Assembly (NCBI RefSeq): GCF_026212465.1
Contig: NC_080059.1
Span: 23,548,829 to 23,612,828 of the forward strand
Direction: 5' to 3'
DNA from: Amaranthus tricolor
Taxonomy: Eukaryota > Streptophyta > Magnoliopsida > Caryophyllales > Amaranthaceae
Length of the DNA: 64,000 nt
Shown here: positions 27,037 to 41,774 of the stretch, piece by piece
How positions within the stretch are numbered: the first letter of the stretch is position 1
How the letters are laid out: every line of letters starts with the position of its first letter
The notes under the pieces: model-generated
The model's input: only the letters and a program-made list of their open reading frames with translations
Told to the model about the DNA's origin: nothing
Database searches by the model: none
Translations under genes and position numbers: made by a program

Positions 27037-28558
27037 TGATCAAAGAAGAATGAACGATGAAGAATGAACAAGGATCAATGATCAATGAAGAATGAACGAT
27101 GAAGAATGAACAAGGAGTAATTGTCAATGACGAATGAACGATGAAGGATGAACAAGGATCAATGATCAATGACGAATGAACGATGAAGAATGAACAAGGA
27201 TCAATGATCAATGAAGAATGAACAAGGATCAATGATCAATGACGAATGAACGATGAAGAATGAACAAGGAGTAATGGTCAATGACGAATGAACGATGAAG
27301 AATGAACAAGGATCAATGATCAATGACGAATGAACGATGAAGAATGAACAAGGATGAATGATCAATGAACAATGAACAAGGATCAATGATCAATGACGAA
27401 TGAACGATGAAGAATGAACAAGGATCAATGATCAATGACGAATGAACGATGAAGAATGAACAAGGATCAATGATCAATGAAGAATGAACAAGGATCAATG
27501 ATCAAAGAAGAATGAACGATGAAGAATGAACAAGGAGTAATGGTCAATGACGAATGAACGATGAAGAATGAACAAGGATCAATGATCAAAGACGAATGAA
27601 CGATGAAGAATGAACAAGGATCAATGATCAATAAACAATGAACAAGGATCAATGATCAATGACGAATGAACGATGAAGAATGAACAAGGATCAATGATCA
27701 ATGACGAATGAACGATGAAGAATAAACAAGGATCAATGATCAATGAAGAATGAACAAGGATCAATGATCAAAGAAGAATGAACGATGAAGAATGAACAAG
27801 GTTCAATGATCAATGAAGAATGAACGATGAAGAATGAACAAGGATCAATGATCAATGACGAATGAACGATGAAGAATGAACAAGGATCAATGATCAATGA
27901 AGAATGAACAAGGATTAATGATCAAAGAAGAATGAACGATGAAGAATGAACAAGGATCAATGATCAATGAAGAATGAACGATGAAGAATGAACAAGGATT
28001 AATGGTCATTGACGAATGAACGATGAAGAATGAACAAGGATCAATGATCAATGTAGAATGAACGATGAAGAATGAACAAGGATTAATGGTCAATGACGAA
28101 TGAACGATGAAGAATGAACAAGGATCAATGATCAATGACGAATGAACGATGAAGAATGAACAAGGATCAATGATCAATGAAGAATGAACGATGAAGAATG
28201 AACAAGGATCAATGATCAATGAAGAATGAACAAGGATCAATGATCAATGACGAATGAACGATGAAGAATGAACAAGGGTCAATGATCAATGAAGAATGAA
28301 CGATGAAGAATGAACAAGGATCAATGATCAATGAAGAATGAACAAGGATCAATGATCAATGACGAATGAACGATGAAGAATGAACAAGGATCAATGATCA
28401 ATGAAGAATGAACGATGAAGAATGAACAAGGATTAATGGTCAATGATGAATGAACGATGAAGAATGAACAAGGATCAATGATCAATTACGAATGAACGAT
28501 GAAGAATGAACAAGGATCAATGATCAATGACGAATGAACGATGAAGAATGAACAAGGA

Positions 28559-29290
28559 TCAATGATCAATGAAGAATGAACAAGGATCAATGATCAAAGA
28601 AGAATGAACGATGAAGAATGAACAAGGTTCAATGATCAATGAAGAATGAACGATAAAGAATGAACAAGGATTAATGGTCAATGACGAATGAACGATGAAG
28701 AATGAACAAGGATCAATGATCAATGAAGAATGAACGATGAAGAATGAACAAGGATTAATGGTCAATGACGAATGAACGATGAAGAATGAACAAGGATCAA
28801 TGATCAATGAAGAATGAACGATGAAGAATGAACAAGGATCAATGATAAATGAAAAATGAACGATGAAGAATGAATAAGGATCAATGATCAATGACGAATG
28901 AACGATGAAGAATGAACAAGGATCAATGATCAATGAAGAATGAACGATGAAGAATGAACAAGGAGTAATGGTCAATGATGAATGAACGATGAAGAATGAA
29001 CAAGGATCAATGATCAATGACGAATGAACGATGAAGAATGAACAAGGATCAATGATCAATGAAGAATGAACGATGAAGAATGAACAAGGATCAATGATCA
29101 ATGAAGAATGAACGATGAAGAATGAACAAGGAACAATGATCAATGAAGAATGATCGATGAAGAATGAACAAGGATTAATGGTCAATGAAGAATGAACGAT
29201 GAAGAATGAACAAGGATCAATGGTCAATGAAGAATGAACGATGAAGAATGAACAAGGATCAATGATCAATGAAGAATGAACAAGGATCAA
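28559..29290. repeat. 732-bp cassette, reference type
   Basis: Same variant order as 10604. First cassette of 4,403-bp copy 1. Confidence 0.9.
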
Positions 29291-31342
29291 TGATCAAAGA
29301 AGAATGAACGATGAAGAATGAACAAGGATCAATGATCAATGAAGAATGAACGATGAAGAATGAACAAGGAGTAATTGTCAATGACGAATGAACGATGAAG
29401 AATGAACAAGGATCAATGATCAATGACGAATGAACGATGAAGAATGAACAAGGATCATTGATCAATGAAGAATGAACAAGGATCAATGATCAATGACGAA
29501 TGAACGATGAAGAATGAACAAGGAGTAATGGTCAATGACGAATGAACGATGAAGAATGAACAAGGATCAATGATCAATGACGAATGAACGATGAAGAATG
29601 AACAAGGATGAATGATCAATGAACAATGAACAAGGATCAATGATCAATGACGAATGAACGATGAAGAATGAACAAGGATCAATGATCAATGACGAATGAA
29701 CGATGAAGAATGAACAAGGATCAATGATCAATGAAGAATGAACAAGGATCAATGATCAAAGAAGAATGAACGATGAAGAATGAACAAGGAGTAATGGTCA
29801 ATGACGAATGAACGATGAAGAATGAACAAGGATCAATGATCAAAGACGAATGAACGATGAAGAATGAACAAGGATCAATGATCAATAAACAATGAACAAG
29901 GATCAATGATCAATGACGAATGAACGATGAAGAATGAACAAGGATCAATGATCAATGACGAATGAACGATGAAGAATAAACAAGGATCAATGATCAATGA
30001 AGAATGAACAAGGATCAATGATCAAAGAAGAATGAACGATGAAGAATGAACAAGGTTCAATGATCAATGAAGAATGAACGATGAAGAATGAACAAGGATC
30101 AATGATCAATGACGAATGAACGATGAAGAATGAACAAGGATCAATGATCAATGAAGAATGAACAAGGATTAATGATCAAAGAAGAATGAACGATGAAGAA
30201 TGAACAAGGATCAATGATCAATGAAGAATGAACGATGAAGAATGAACAAGGATTAATGGTCAATGACGAATGAACGATGAAGAATGAACAAGGATCAATG
30301 ATCAATGTAGAATGAACGATGAAGAATGAACAAGGATTAATGGTCAATGACGAATGAACGATGAAGAATGAACAAGGATCAATGATCAATGACGAATGAA
30401 CGATGAAGAATGAACAAGCATCAATGATCAATGAAGAATGAACGATGAAGAATGAACAAGGATCAATGATCAATGAAGAATGAACAAGGATCAATGATCA
30501 ATGACGAATGAACGATGAAGAATGAACAAGGGTCAATGATCAATGAAGAATGAACGATGAAGAATGAACAAGGATCAATGATCAATGAAGAATGAACAAG
30601 GATCAATGATCAATGACGAATGAACGATGAAGAATGAACAAGGATCAATGATCAATGAAGAATGAACAAGGATCAATGGTCAATGACGAATGAACGATGA
30701 AGAATGAACAAGGATCAATGATCAATGACAAATGAACGATGAAGAATGAACAAGGAGTAATGGTCAATGACGAATGAACGATGAAGAATGAACAAGGATC
30801 AATGATCAATGACGAATGAACGATGAAGAATGAACAAGGATCAATGATCAATGAAGAATGAACGATGAAGAATGAACAAGGATCAATGATCAATGAAGAA
30901 TGAACAAGGATCAATGATCAAAGACGAATGAACGATGAAGAATGAACAAGGATCAATGATCAATGAAGAATGAACAAGGATCAATGGTCAATGACGAATG
31001 AACGATGAAGAATGAACAAGGATCAATGATCAATGACAAATGAACGATGAAGAATGAACAAGGATCAACGATCAATGACGAATGAACGATGAAGAATGAA
31101 CAAGGGTCAATGATCAATGAAGAATGAACAAGGATCAATGATCAAAGAAGAATGAACGATGAAGAATGAACAAGGATCAATGATCAATGAAGAATGCACG
31201 ATGAAGAATGAACAAGGAGTAATGGTCAATGACGAATGAACGATGAAGAATGAACAAGGATCAATGATCAATGACGAATGAACGATGAAGAATGAACAAG
31301 GATCAATGATCAATGACGAATGTACGATGAAGAATGAACAAG

Positions 31343-31391
31343 GATCAATGATCAATGATCAATGACGAATGAACGATGAAGAATGAAAAAG
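31343..31391 (+). repeat. 49-bp monomer with triple gatcaat and gaaaaag terminus
   Basis: Three gatcaat heptamers at 31343-31363. The unit ends in gaaaaag instead of gaacaag. It shifts the 14-bp register from 11 to 4. The private gaaaaag ending distinguishes it from the 49-bp units at 12954 and 16664. Confidence 0.92.
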
Positions 31392-31883
31392 GATCAATGA
31401 TCAAAGAAGAATGAACGATGAAGAATGAACAAGGATCAATGATCAATGAAGAATGAACGATGAAGAATGAACAAGGAGTAATGGTCAATGACGAATGAAC
31501 GATGAAGAATGAACAACGATCAATGATCAATGACGAATGAACGATGAAGAATGAACAAGGATCAATGATCAATGAAGAATGAACAAGGATCAATGATCAA
31601 AGAAGAATGAACGATGAAGAATGAACAAGGTTCAATGATCAATGAAGAATGAACGATAAAGAATGAACAAGGATTAATGGTCAATGACGAATGAACGATG
31701 AAGAGTGAACAAGGATCAATGATCAATGAAGAATGAACGATGAAGAATGAACAAGGATTAATGGTCAATGATGAATGAACGATGAAGAATGAACAAGGAT
31801 CAATGATCAATTACGAATGAACGATGAAGAATGAACAAGGATCAATGATCAATGACGAATGAACGATGAAGAATGAACAAGGA

Positions 31884-32615
31884 TCAATGATCAATGAAGA
31901 ATGAACAAGGATCAATGATCAAAGAAGAATGAACGATGAAGAATGAACAAGGTTCAATGATCAATGAAGAATGAACGATAAAGAATGAACAAGGATTAAT
32001 GGTCAATGACGAATGAACGATGAAGAATGAACAAGGATCAATGATCAATGAAGAATGAACGATGAAGAATGAACAAGGATTAATGGTCAATGACGAATGA
32101 ACGATGAAGAATGAACAAGGATCAATGATCAATGAAGAATGAACGATGAAGAATGAACAAGGATCAATGATAAATGAAAAATGAACGATGAAGAATGAAT
32201 AAGGATCAATGATCAATGACGAATGAACGATGAAGAATGAACAAGGATCAATGATCAATGAAGAATGAACTATGAAGAATGAACAAGGAGTAATGGTCAA
32301 TGATGAATGAACGATGAAGAATGAACAAGGATCAATGATCAATGACGAATGAACGATGAAGAATGAACAAGGATCAATGATCAATGAAGAATGAACGATG
32401 AAGAATGAACAAGGATCAATGATCAATGAAGAATGAACGATGAAGAATGAACAAGGAACAATGATCAATGAAGAATGATCGATGAAGAATGAACAAGGAT
32501 TAATGGTCAATGAAGAATGAACGATGAAGAATGAACAAGGATCAATGGTCAATGAAGAATGAACGATGAAGAATGAACAAGGATCAATGATCAATGAAGA
32601 ATGAACAAGGATCAA
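31884..32615. repeat. 732-bp cassette with gaactatgaag marker
   Basis: Reference type plus the private gaactat heptamer near 32267, which is silent in the open frame. Second cassette of 4,403-bp copy 1. Confidence 0.89.
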
Positions 32616-32961
32616 TGATCAAAGAAGAATGAACGATGAAGAATGAACAAGGATCAATGATCAATGAAGAATGAACGATGAAGAATGAACAAGGATCAAT
32701 GATCAATGAAGAATGAACAAGGATCAATGATCAATGACGAATGAACGATGAAGAATGAACAAGGAGTAATGGTCAATGACGAATGAACGATGAAGAATGA
32801 ACAAGGATCAATGATCAAAAACGAATGAACGATGAAGAATGAACAAGGATCAATGATCAATAAACAATGAACAAGGATCAATGATCAATGACGAATGAAC
32901 GATGAAGAATGAACAAGGATCAATGATCAATGACGAATGAACGATGAAGAATGAACAAGGA

Positions 32962-33693
32962 TCAATGATCAATGAAGAATGAACAAGGATCAATGATCAA
33001 AGAAGAATGAACGATGAAGAATGAACAAGGTTCAATGATCAATGAAGAATGAACGATAAAGAATGAACAAGGATTAATGGTCAATGACGAATGAACGATG
33101 AAGAATGAACAAGGATCAATGATCAATGAAGAATGAACGATGAAGAATGAACAAGGATTAATGGTCAATGACGAATGAACGATGAAGAATGAACAAGGAT
33201 CAATGATCAATGAAGAATGAACGATGAAGAATGAACAAGGATCAATGATAAATGAAAAATGAACGATGAAGAATGAATAAGGATCAATGATCAATGACGA
33301 ATGAACGATGAAGAATGAACAAGGATCAATGATCAATGAAGAATGAACGATGAAGAATGAACAAGGAGTAATGGTCAATGATGAATGAACGATGAAGAAT
33401 GAACAAGGATCAATGATCAATGACGAATGAACGATGAAGAATGAACAAGGATCAATGATCAATGAAGAATGAACGATGAAGAATGAACAAGGATCAATGA
33501 TCAATGAAGAATGAACGATGAAGAATGAACAAGGAACAATGATCAATGAAGAATGATCGATGAAGAATGAACAAGGATTAATGGTCAATGAAGAATGAAC
33601 GATGAAGAATGAACAAGGATCAATGGTCAATGAAGAATGAACGATGAAGAATGAACAAGGATCAATGATCAATGAAGAATGAACAAGGATCAA
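32962..33693. repeat. 732-bp cassette, copy of 28559
   Basis: First cassette of 4,403-bp copy 2. It lies only 1,078 bp from the preceding cassette because the duplication joins there. Confidence 0.9.
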
Positions 33694-35745
33694 TGATCAA
33701 AGAAGAATGAACGATGAAGAATGAACAAGGATCAATGATCAATGAAGAATGAACGATGAAGAATGAACAAGGAGTAATTGTCAATGACGAATGAACGATG
33801 AAGAATGAACAAGGATCAATGATCAATGACGAATGAACGATGAAGAATGAACAAGGATCATTGATCAATGAAGAATGAACAAGGATCAATGATCAATGAC
33901 GAATGAACGATGAAGAATGAACAAGGAGTAATGGTCAATGACGAATGAACGATGAAGAATGAACAAGGATCAATGATCAATGACGAATGAACGATGAAGA
34001 ATGAACAAGGATGAATGATCAATGAACAATGAACAAGGATCAATGATCAATGACGAATGAACGATGAAGAATGAACAAGGATCAATGATCAATGACGAAT
34101 GAACGATGAAGAATGAACAAGGATCAATGATCAATGAAGAATGAACAAGGATCAATGATCAAAGAAGAATGAACGATGAAGAATGAACAAGGAGTAATGG
34201 TCAATGACGAATGAACGATGAAGAATGAACAAGGATCAATGATCAAAGACGAATGAACGATGAAGAATGAACAAGGATCAATGATCAATAAACAATGAAC
34301 AAGGATCAATGATCAATGACGAATGAACGATGAAGAATGAACAAGGATCAATGATCAATGACGAATGAACGATGAAGAATAAACAAGGATCAATGATCAA
34401 TGAAGAATGAACAAGGATCAATGATCAAAGAAGAATGAACGATGAAGAATGAACAAGGTTCAATGATCAATGAAGAATGAACGATGAAGAATGAACAAGG
34501 ATCAATGATCAATGACGAATGAACGATGAAGAATGAACAAGGATCAATGATCAATGAAGAATGAACAAGGATTAATGATCAAAGAAGAATGAACGATGAA
34601 GAATGAACAAGGATCAATGATCAATGAAGAATGAACGATGAAGAATGAACAAGGATTAATGGTCAATGACGAATGAACGATGAAGAATGAACAAGGATCA
34701 ATGATCAATGTAGAATGAACGATGAAGAATGAACAAGGATTAATGGTCAATGACGAATGAACGATGAAGAATGAACAAGGATCAATGATCAATGACGAAT
34801 GAACGATGAAGAATGAACAAGCATCAATGATCAATGAAGAATGAACGATGAAGAATGAACAAGGATCAATGATCAATGAAGAATGAACAAGGATCAATGA
34901 TCAATGACGAATGAACGATGAAGAATGAACAAGGGTCAATGATCAATGAAGAATGAACGATGAAGAATGAACAAGGATCAATGATCAATGAAGAATGAAC
35001 AAGGATCAATGATCAATGACGAATGAACGATGAAGAATGAACAAGGATCAATGATCAATGAAGAATGAACAAGGATCAATGGTCAATGACGAATGAACGA
35101 TGAAGAATGAACAAGGATCAATGATCAATGACAAATGAACGATGAAGAATGAACAAGGAGTAATGGTCAATGACGAATGAACGATGAAGAATGAACAAGG
35201 ATCAATGATCAATGACGAATGAACGATGAAGAATGAACAAGGATCAATGATCAATGAAGAATGAACGATGAAGAATGAACAAGGATCAATGATCAATGAA
35301 GAATGAACAAGGATCAATGATCAAAGACGAATGAACGATGAAGAATGAACAAGGATCAATGATCAATGAAGAATGAACAAGGATCAATGGTCAATGACGA
35401 ATGAACGATGAAGAATGAACAAGGATCAATGATCAATGACAAATGAACGATGAAGAATGAACAAGGATCAACGATCAATGACGAATGAACGATGAAGAAT
35501 GAACAAGGGTCAATGATCAATGAAGAATGAACAAGGATCAATGATCAAAGAAGAATGAACGATGAAGAATGAACAAGGATCAATGATCAATGAAGAATGC
35601 ACGATGAAGAATGAACAAGGAGTAATGGTCAATGACGAATGAACGATGAAGAATGAACAAGGATCAATGATCAATGACGAATGAACGATGAAGAATGAAC
35701 AAGGATCAATGATCAATGACGAATGTACGATGAAGAATGAACAAG

Positions 35746-35794
35746 GATCAATGATCAATGATCAATGACGAATGAACGATGAAGAATGAAAAAG
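35746..35794 (+). repeat. 49-bp monomer, copy of 31343 carried by the 4,403-bp duplication
   Basis: Same triple gatcaat and gaaaaag ending, exactly 4,403 bp downstream. It restores the 14-bp register to 11. Its presence explains why 4,403 is an odd multiple of 7. Confidence 0.92.
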
Positions 35795-36286
35795 GATCAA
35801 TGATCAAAGAAGAATGAACGATGAAGAATGAACAAGGATCAATGATCAATGAAGAATGAACGATGAAGAATGAACAAGGAGTAATGGTCAATGACGAATG
35901 AACGATGAAGAATGAACAACGATCAATGATCAATGACGAATGAACGATGAAGAATGAACAAGGATCAATGATCAATGAAGAATGAACAAGGATCAATGAT
36001 CAAAGAAGAATGAACGATGAAGAATGAACAAGGTTCAATGATCAATGAAGAATGAACGATAAAGAATGAACAAGGATTAATGGTCAATGACGAATGAACG
36101 ATGAAGAGTGAACAAGGATCAATGATCAATGAAGAATGAACGATGAAGAATGAACAAGGATTAATGGTCAATGATGAATGAACGATGAAGAATGAACAAG
36201 GATCAATGATCAATTACGAATGAACGATGAAGAATGAACAAGGATCAATGATCAATGACGAATGAACGATGAAGAATGAACAAGGA

Positions 36287-37018
36287 TCAATGATCAATGA
36301 AGAATGAACAAGGATCAATGATCAAAGAAGAATGAACGATGAAGAATGAACAAGGTTCAATGATCAATGAAGAATGAACGATAAAGAATGAACAAGGATT
36401 AATGGTCAATGACGAATGAACGATGAAGAATGAACAAGGATCAATGATCAATGAAGAATGAACGATGAAGAATGAACAAGGATTAATGGTCAATGACGAA
36501 TGAACGATGAAGAATGAACAAGGATCAATGATCAATGAAGAATGAACGATGAAGAATGAACAAGGATCAATGATAAATGAAAAATGAACGATGAAGAATG
36601 AATAAGGATCAATGATCAATGACGAATGAACGATGAAGAATGAACAAGGATCAATGATCAATGAAGAATGAACTATGAAGAATGAACAAGGAGTAATGGT
36701 CAATGATGAATGAACGATGAAGAATGAACAAGGATCAATGATCAATGACGAATGAACGATGAAGAATGAACAAGGATCAATGATCAATGAAGAATGAACG
36801 ATGAAGAATGAACAAGGATCAATGATCAATGAAGAATGAACGATGAAGAATGAACAAGGAACAATGATCAATGAAGAATGATCGATGAAGAATGAACAAG
36901 GATTAATGGTCAATGAAGAATGAACGATGAAGAATGAACAAGGATCAATGGTCAATGAAGAATGAACGATGAAGAATGAACAAGGATCAATGATCAATGA
37001 AGAATGAACAAGGATCAA
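36287..37018. repeat. 732-bp cassette, copy of 31884 with gaactatgaag
   Basis: Carries the private gaactat heptamer at about 36670, as expected at +4,403. Confidence 0.89.
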
Positions 37019-39226
37019 TGATCAAAGAAGAATGAACGATGAAGAATGAACAAGGATCAATGATCAATGAAGAATGAACGATGAAGAATGAACAAGGATC
37101 AATGATCAATGAAGAATGAACAAGGATCAATGATCAATGACGAATGAACGATGAAGAATGAACAAGGAGTAATGGTCAATGACGAATGAACGATGAAGAA
37201 TGAACAAGGATCAATGATCAAAGACGAATGAACGATGAAGAATGAACAAGGATCAATGATCAATAAACAATGAACAAGGATCAATGATCAATGACGAATG
37301 AACGATGAAGAATGAACAAGGATCAATGATCAATGACGAATGAACGATGAAGAATGAACAAGGATCAATGATCAATGAAGAATGAACAAGGATCAATGAT
37401 CAAAGAAGAATGAACGATGAAGAATGAACAAGGTTCAATGATCAATGAAGAATGAACGATGAAGAATGAACAAGGATCAATGATCAATGACGAATGAACG
37501 ATGAAGAATGAACAAGGATCAATGATCAATGAAGAATGAACAAGGATTAATGATCAAAGAAGAATGAACGATGAAGAATGAACAAGGATCAATGATCAAT
37601 GAAGAATGAACGATGAAGAATGAACAAGGATTAATGGTCAATGACGAATGAACGATGAAGAATGAACAAGGATCAATGATCAATGTAGAATGAACGATGA
37701 AGAATGAACAAGGATTAATGGTCAATGACGAATGAACGATGAAGAATGAACAAGGATCAATGATCAATGACGAATGAACGATGAAGAATGAACAAGGATC
37801 AATGATCAATGAAGAATGAACGATGAAGAATGAACAAGGATCAATGATCAATGAAGAATGAACAAGGATCAATGATCAATGACGAATGAACGATGAAGAA
37901 TGAACAAGGATCAATGATCAATGAAGAATGAACAAGGATCAATGGTCAATGACGAATGAACGATGAAGAATGAACAAGGATCAATGATCAATGACAAATG
38001 AACGATGAAGAATGAACAAGGATCAATGGTCAATGACGAATGAACGATGAAGAATGAACAAGGATCAATGATCAATGACAAATGAACGATGAAGAATGAA
38101 CAAGGAGTAATGGTCAATGACGAATGAACGATGAAGAATGAACAAGGATCAATGATCAATGACGAATGAACGATGAAGAATGAACAAGGATCAATGATCA
38201 ATGAAGAATGAACGATGAAGAATGAACAAGGATCAATGATCAATGAAGAATGAACAAGGATCAATGATCAATGACGAATGAACGATGAAGAATGAACGAG
38301 GATCAATGATCAATGAAGAATGAACAAGGATCAATGGTCAATGACGAATGAACGATGAAGAATGAACAAGGATCAATGATCAATGACAAATGAACGATGA
38401 AGAATGAACAAGGATCAACGATCAATGACGAATGAACGATGAAGAATGAACAAGGGTCAATGATCAATGAAGAATGAACAAGGATCAATGATCAATGAAG
38501 AATGAACGATGAAGAATGAACAAGGAGTAATGGTCAATGACGAATGAACGATGAAGAATGAACAAGGATCAATGATCAATGACGAATGAACGATGAAGAA
38601 TGAACAAGGATCAATGATCAATGACGAATGAACGATGAAGAATGAACAAGGATCAATGATCAATGAAGAATGAACAAGGATCAATGATCAATGACGAATG
38701 AACGATGAAGAATGAAAAAGGATCAATGATCAAAGAAGAATGAACGATGAAGAATGAACAAGGATCAATGATCAATGAAGAATGAACGATGAAGAATGAA
38801 CAAGGAGTAATGGTCAATGACGAATGAACGATGAAGAGTGAACAAGGATCAATGATCAATGAAGAATGAACGATGAAGAATGAACAAGGATCAATGATAA
38901 ATGAAAAATGAACGATGAAGAATGAATAAGGATCAATGATCAATGACGAATGAACGATGAAGAATGAACAAGGATCAATGATCAATGAAGAATGAACGAT
39001 GAAGAATGAACAAGGAGTAATGGTCAATGATGAATGAACGATGAAGAGTGAACAAGGATCAATGATCAATGAAGAATGAACGATGAAGAATGAACAAGGA
39101 TTAATGGTCAATGATGAATGAACGATGAAGAATGAACAAGGATCAATGATCAATTACGAATGAACGATGAAGAATGAACAAGGATCAATGATCAATGACG
39201 AACCAACGATGAAGAATGAACAAGGA

Positions 39227-39958
39227 TCAATGATCAATGAAGAATGAACAAGGATCAATGATCAAAGAAGAATGAACGATGAAGAATGAACAAGGTTCAA
39301 TGATCAATGAAGAATGAACGATAAAGAATGAACAAGGATTAATGGTCAATGACGAATGAACGATGAAGAATGAACAAGGATCAATGATCAATGAAGAATG
39401 AACGATGAAGAATGAACAAGGATTAATGGTCAATGACGAATGAACGATGAAGAATGAACAAGGATCAATGATCAATGAAGAATGAACGATGAAGAATGAA
39501 CAAGGATCAATGATAAATGAAAAATGAACGATGAAGAATGAATAAGGATCAATGATCAATGACGAATGAACGATGAAGAATGAACAAGGATCAATGATCA
39601 ATGAAGAATGAACGATGAAGAATGAACAAGGAGTAATGGTCAATGATGAATGAACGATGAAGAATGAACAAGGATCAATGATCAATGACGAATGAACGAT
39701 GAAGAATGAACAAGGATCAATGATCAATGAAGAATGAACGATGAAGAATGAACAAGGATCAATGATCAATGAAGAATGAACGATGAAGAATGAACAAGGA
39801 ACAATGATCAATGAAGAATGATCGATGAAGAATGAACAAGGATTAATGGTCAATGAAGAATGAACGATGAAGAATGAACAAGGATCAATGGTCAATGAAG
39901 AATGAACGATGAAGAATGAACAAGGATCAATGATCAATGAAGAATGAACAAGGATCAA
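39227..39958. repeat. 732-bp cassette, reference type
   Basis: Copy of 36287 at +2,940 but without the gaactat marker, so that mutation was lost by conversion here or arose in the other lineage. Confidence 0.89.
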
Positions 39959-41774
39959 TGATCAAAGAAGAATGAACGATGAAGAATGAACAAGGATCAA
40001 TGATCAATGAAGAATGAACGATGAAGAATGAACAAGGATCAATGATCAATGAAGAATGAACAAGGATCAATGATCAATGACGAATGAACGATGAAGAATG
40101 AACAAGGAGTAATGGTCAATGACGAATGAACGATGAAGAATGAACAAGGATCAATGATCAAAGACGAATGAACGATGAAGAATGAACAAGGATCAATGAT
40201 CAATAAACAATGAACAAGGATCAATGATCAATGACGAATGAACGATGAAGAATGAACAAGGATCAATGATCAATGACGAATGAACGATGAAGAATGAACA
40301 AGGATCAATGATCAATGAAGAATGAACAAGGATCAATGATCAAAGAAGAATGAACGATGAAGAATGAACAAGGTTCAATGATCAATGAAGAATGAACGAT
40401 GAAGAATGAACAAGGATCAATGATCAATGACGAATGAACGATGAAGAATGAACAAGGATCAATGATCAATGAAGAATGAACAAGGATTAATGATCAAAGA
40501 AGAATGAACGATGAAGAATGAACAAGGATCAATGATCAATGAAGAATGAACGATGAAGAATGAACAAGGATTAATGGTCAATGACGAATGAACGATGAAG
40601 AATGAACAAGGATCAATGATCAATGTAGAATGAACGATGAAGAATGAACAAGGATTAATGGTCAATGACGAATGAACGATGAAGAATGAACAAGGATCAA
40701 TGATCAATGACGAATGAACGATGAAGAATGAACAAGGATCAATGATCAATGAAGAATGAACGATGAAGAATGAACAAGGATCAATGATCAATGAAGAATG
40801 AACAAGGATCAATGATCAATGACGAATGAACGATGAAGAATGAACAAGGATCAATGATCAATGAAGAATGAACAAGGATCAATGGTCAATGACGAATGAA
40901 CGATGAAGAATGAACAAGGATCAATGATCAATGACAAATGAACGATGAAGAATGAACAAGGATCAATGGTCAATGACGAATGAACGATGAAGAATGAACA
41001 AGGATCAATGATCAATGACAAATGAACGATGAAGAATGAACAAGGAGTAATGGTCAATGACGAATGAACGATGAAGAATGAACAAGGATCAATGATCAAT
41101 GACGAATGAACGATGAAGAATGAACAAGGATCAATGATCAATGAAGAATGAACGATGAAGAATGAACAAGGATCAATGATCAATGAAGAATGAACAAGGA
41201 TCAATGATCAATGACGAATGAACGATGAAGAATGAACGAGGATCAATGATCAATGAAGAATGAACAAGGATCAATGGTCAATGACGAATGAACGATGAAG
41301 AATGAACAAGGATCAATGATCAATGACAAATGAACGATGAAGAATGAACAATGATCAACGATCAATGACGAATGAACGATGAAGAATGAACAAGGGTCAA
41401 TGATCAATGAAGAATGAACAAGGATCAATGATCAATGAAGAATGAACGATGAAGAATGAACAAGGAGTAATGGTCAATGACGAATGAACGATGAAGAATG
41501 AACAAGGATCAATGATCAATGACGAATGAACGATGAAGAATGAACAAGGATCAATGATCAATGACGAATGAACGATGAAGAATGAACAAGGATCAATGAT
41601 CAATGAAGAATGAACAAGGATCAATGATCAATGACGAATGAACGATGAAGAATGAAAAAGGATCAATGATCAAAGAAGAATGAACGATGAAGAATGAACA
41701 AGGATCAATGATCAATGAAGAATGAACGATGAAGAATGAACAAGGAGTAATGGTCAATGACGAATGAACGATGA

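Larger units (their letters stand above)
24700..27415 (+). repeat. 1,372/1,330-bp tandem duplication
   Basis: Copy 2 begins at about 26072. The offset is 1,372 bp at first and becomes 1,330 bp after copy 2 loses one 42-bp unit inside its long cassette (229 versus 243 open codons). Private variants gaaaactgaac (25268/26640) and gaaggatg (25813/27143) occur in both copies and nowhere else I noticed. The match ends near 26085/27415. Confidence 0.87.
26199..30664 (+). repeat. 2,212/2,254-bp tandem duplication
   Basis: Copy 1 is about 26199-28410 and copy 2 about 28411-30664. Landmarks at 27005, 27201, 27313, 27467 and 27887 recur at +2,254 bp. Before the unit missing from copy 1 the offset is +2,212 bp. 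A point difference at about 28009 (gtcattgac) is absent from copy 2. The match ends near 28411/30665. Confidence 0.86.
28486..37292 (+). repeat. 4,403-bp tandem duplication, nearly identical pair
   Basis: Copy 1 is about 28486-32889 and copy 2 about 32890-37292, with the match running on to about 37456. All landmarks recur at exactly +4,403: 28559/32962, 29259/33662, 30141/34544, 31343/35746, 31884/36287 and 32696/37099. Rare private variants occur in both: gatcattgatc (29455), agaatgcacg (31191), gaatgtacg (31318), gaagagtgaac (31699) and gaactatgaag (32267). The only difference I noticed is caaaaacg (about 32816) versus caaagacg (about 37219). This is the largest and cleanest duplication in the window. 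Confidence 0.9.
36094..41774 (+). repeat. 2,940-bp tandem duplication
   Basis: Copy 1 is about 36094-39033 and copy 2 about 39034-41774 (slightly short). Both start at a gaagagtgaac unit. Landmarks at 36287, 37099, 37519, 37911, 38303 and 38457 recur at +2,940. Shared private variants include gaacgagg (38295/41235) and gatcaacg (38412/41352). Differences include cgaaccaacg (39200), caatgatcaacg (41349) and loss of gaactat in copy 2. The start overlaps the end of the 4,403-bp pair. Confidence 0.88.
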
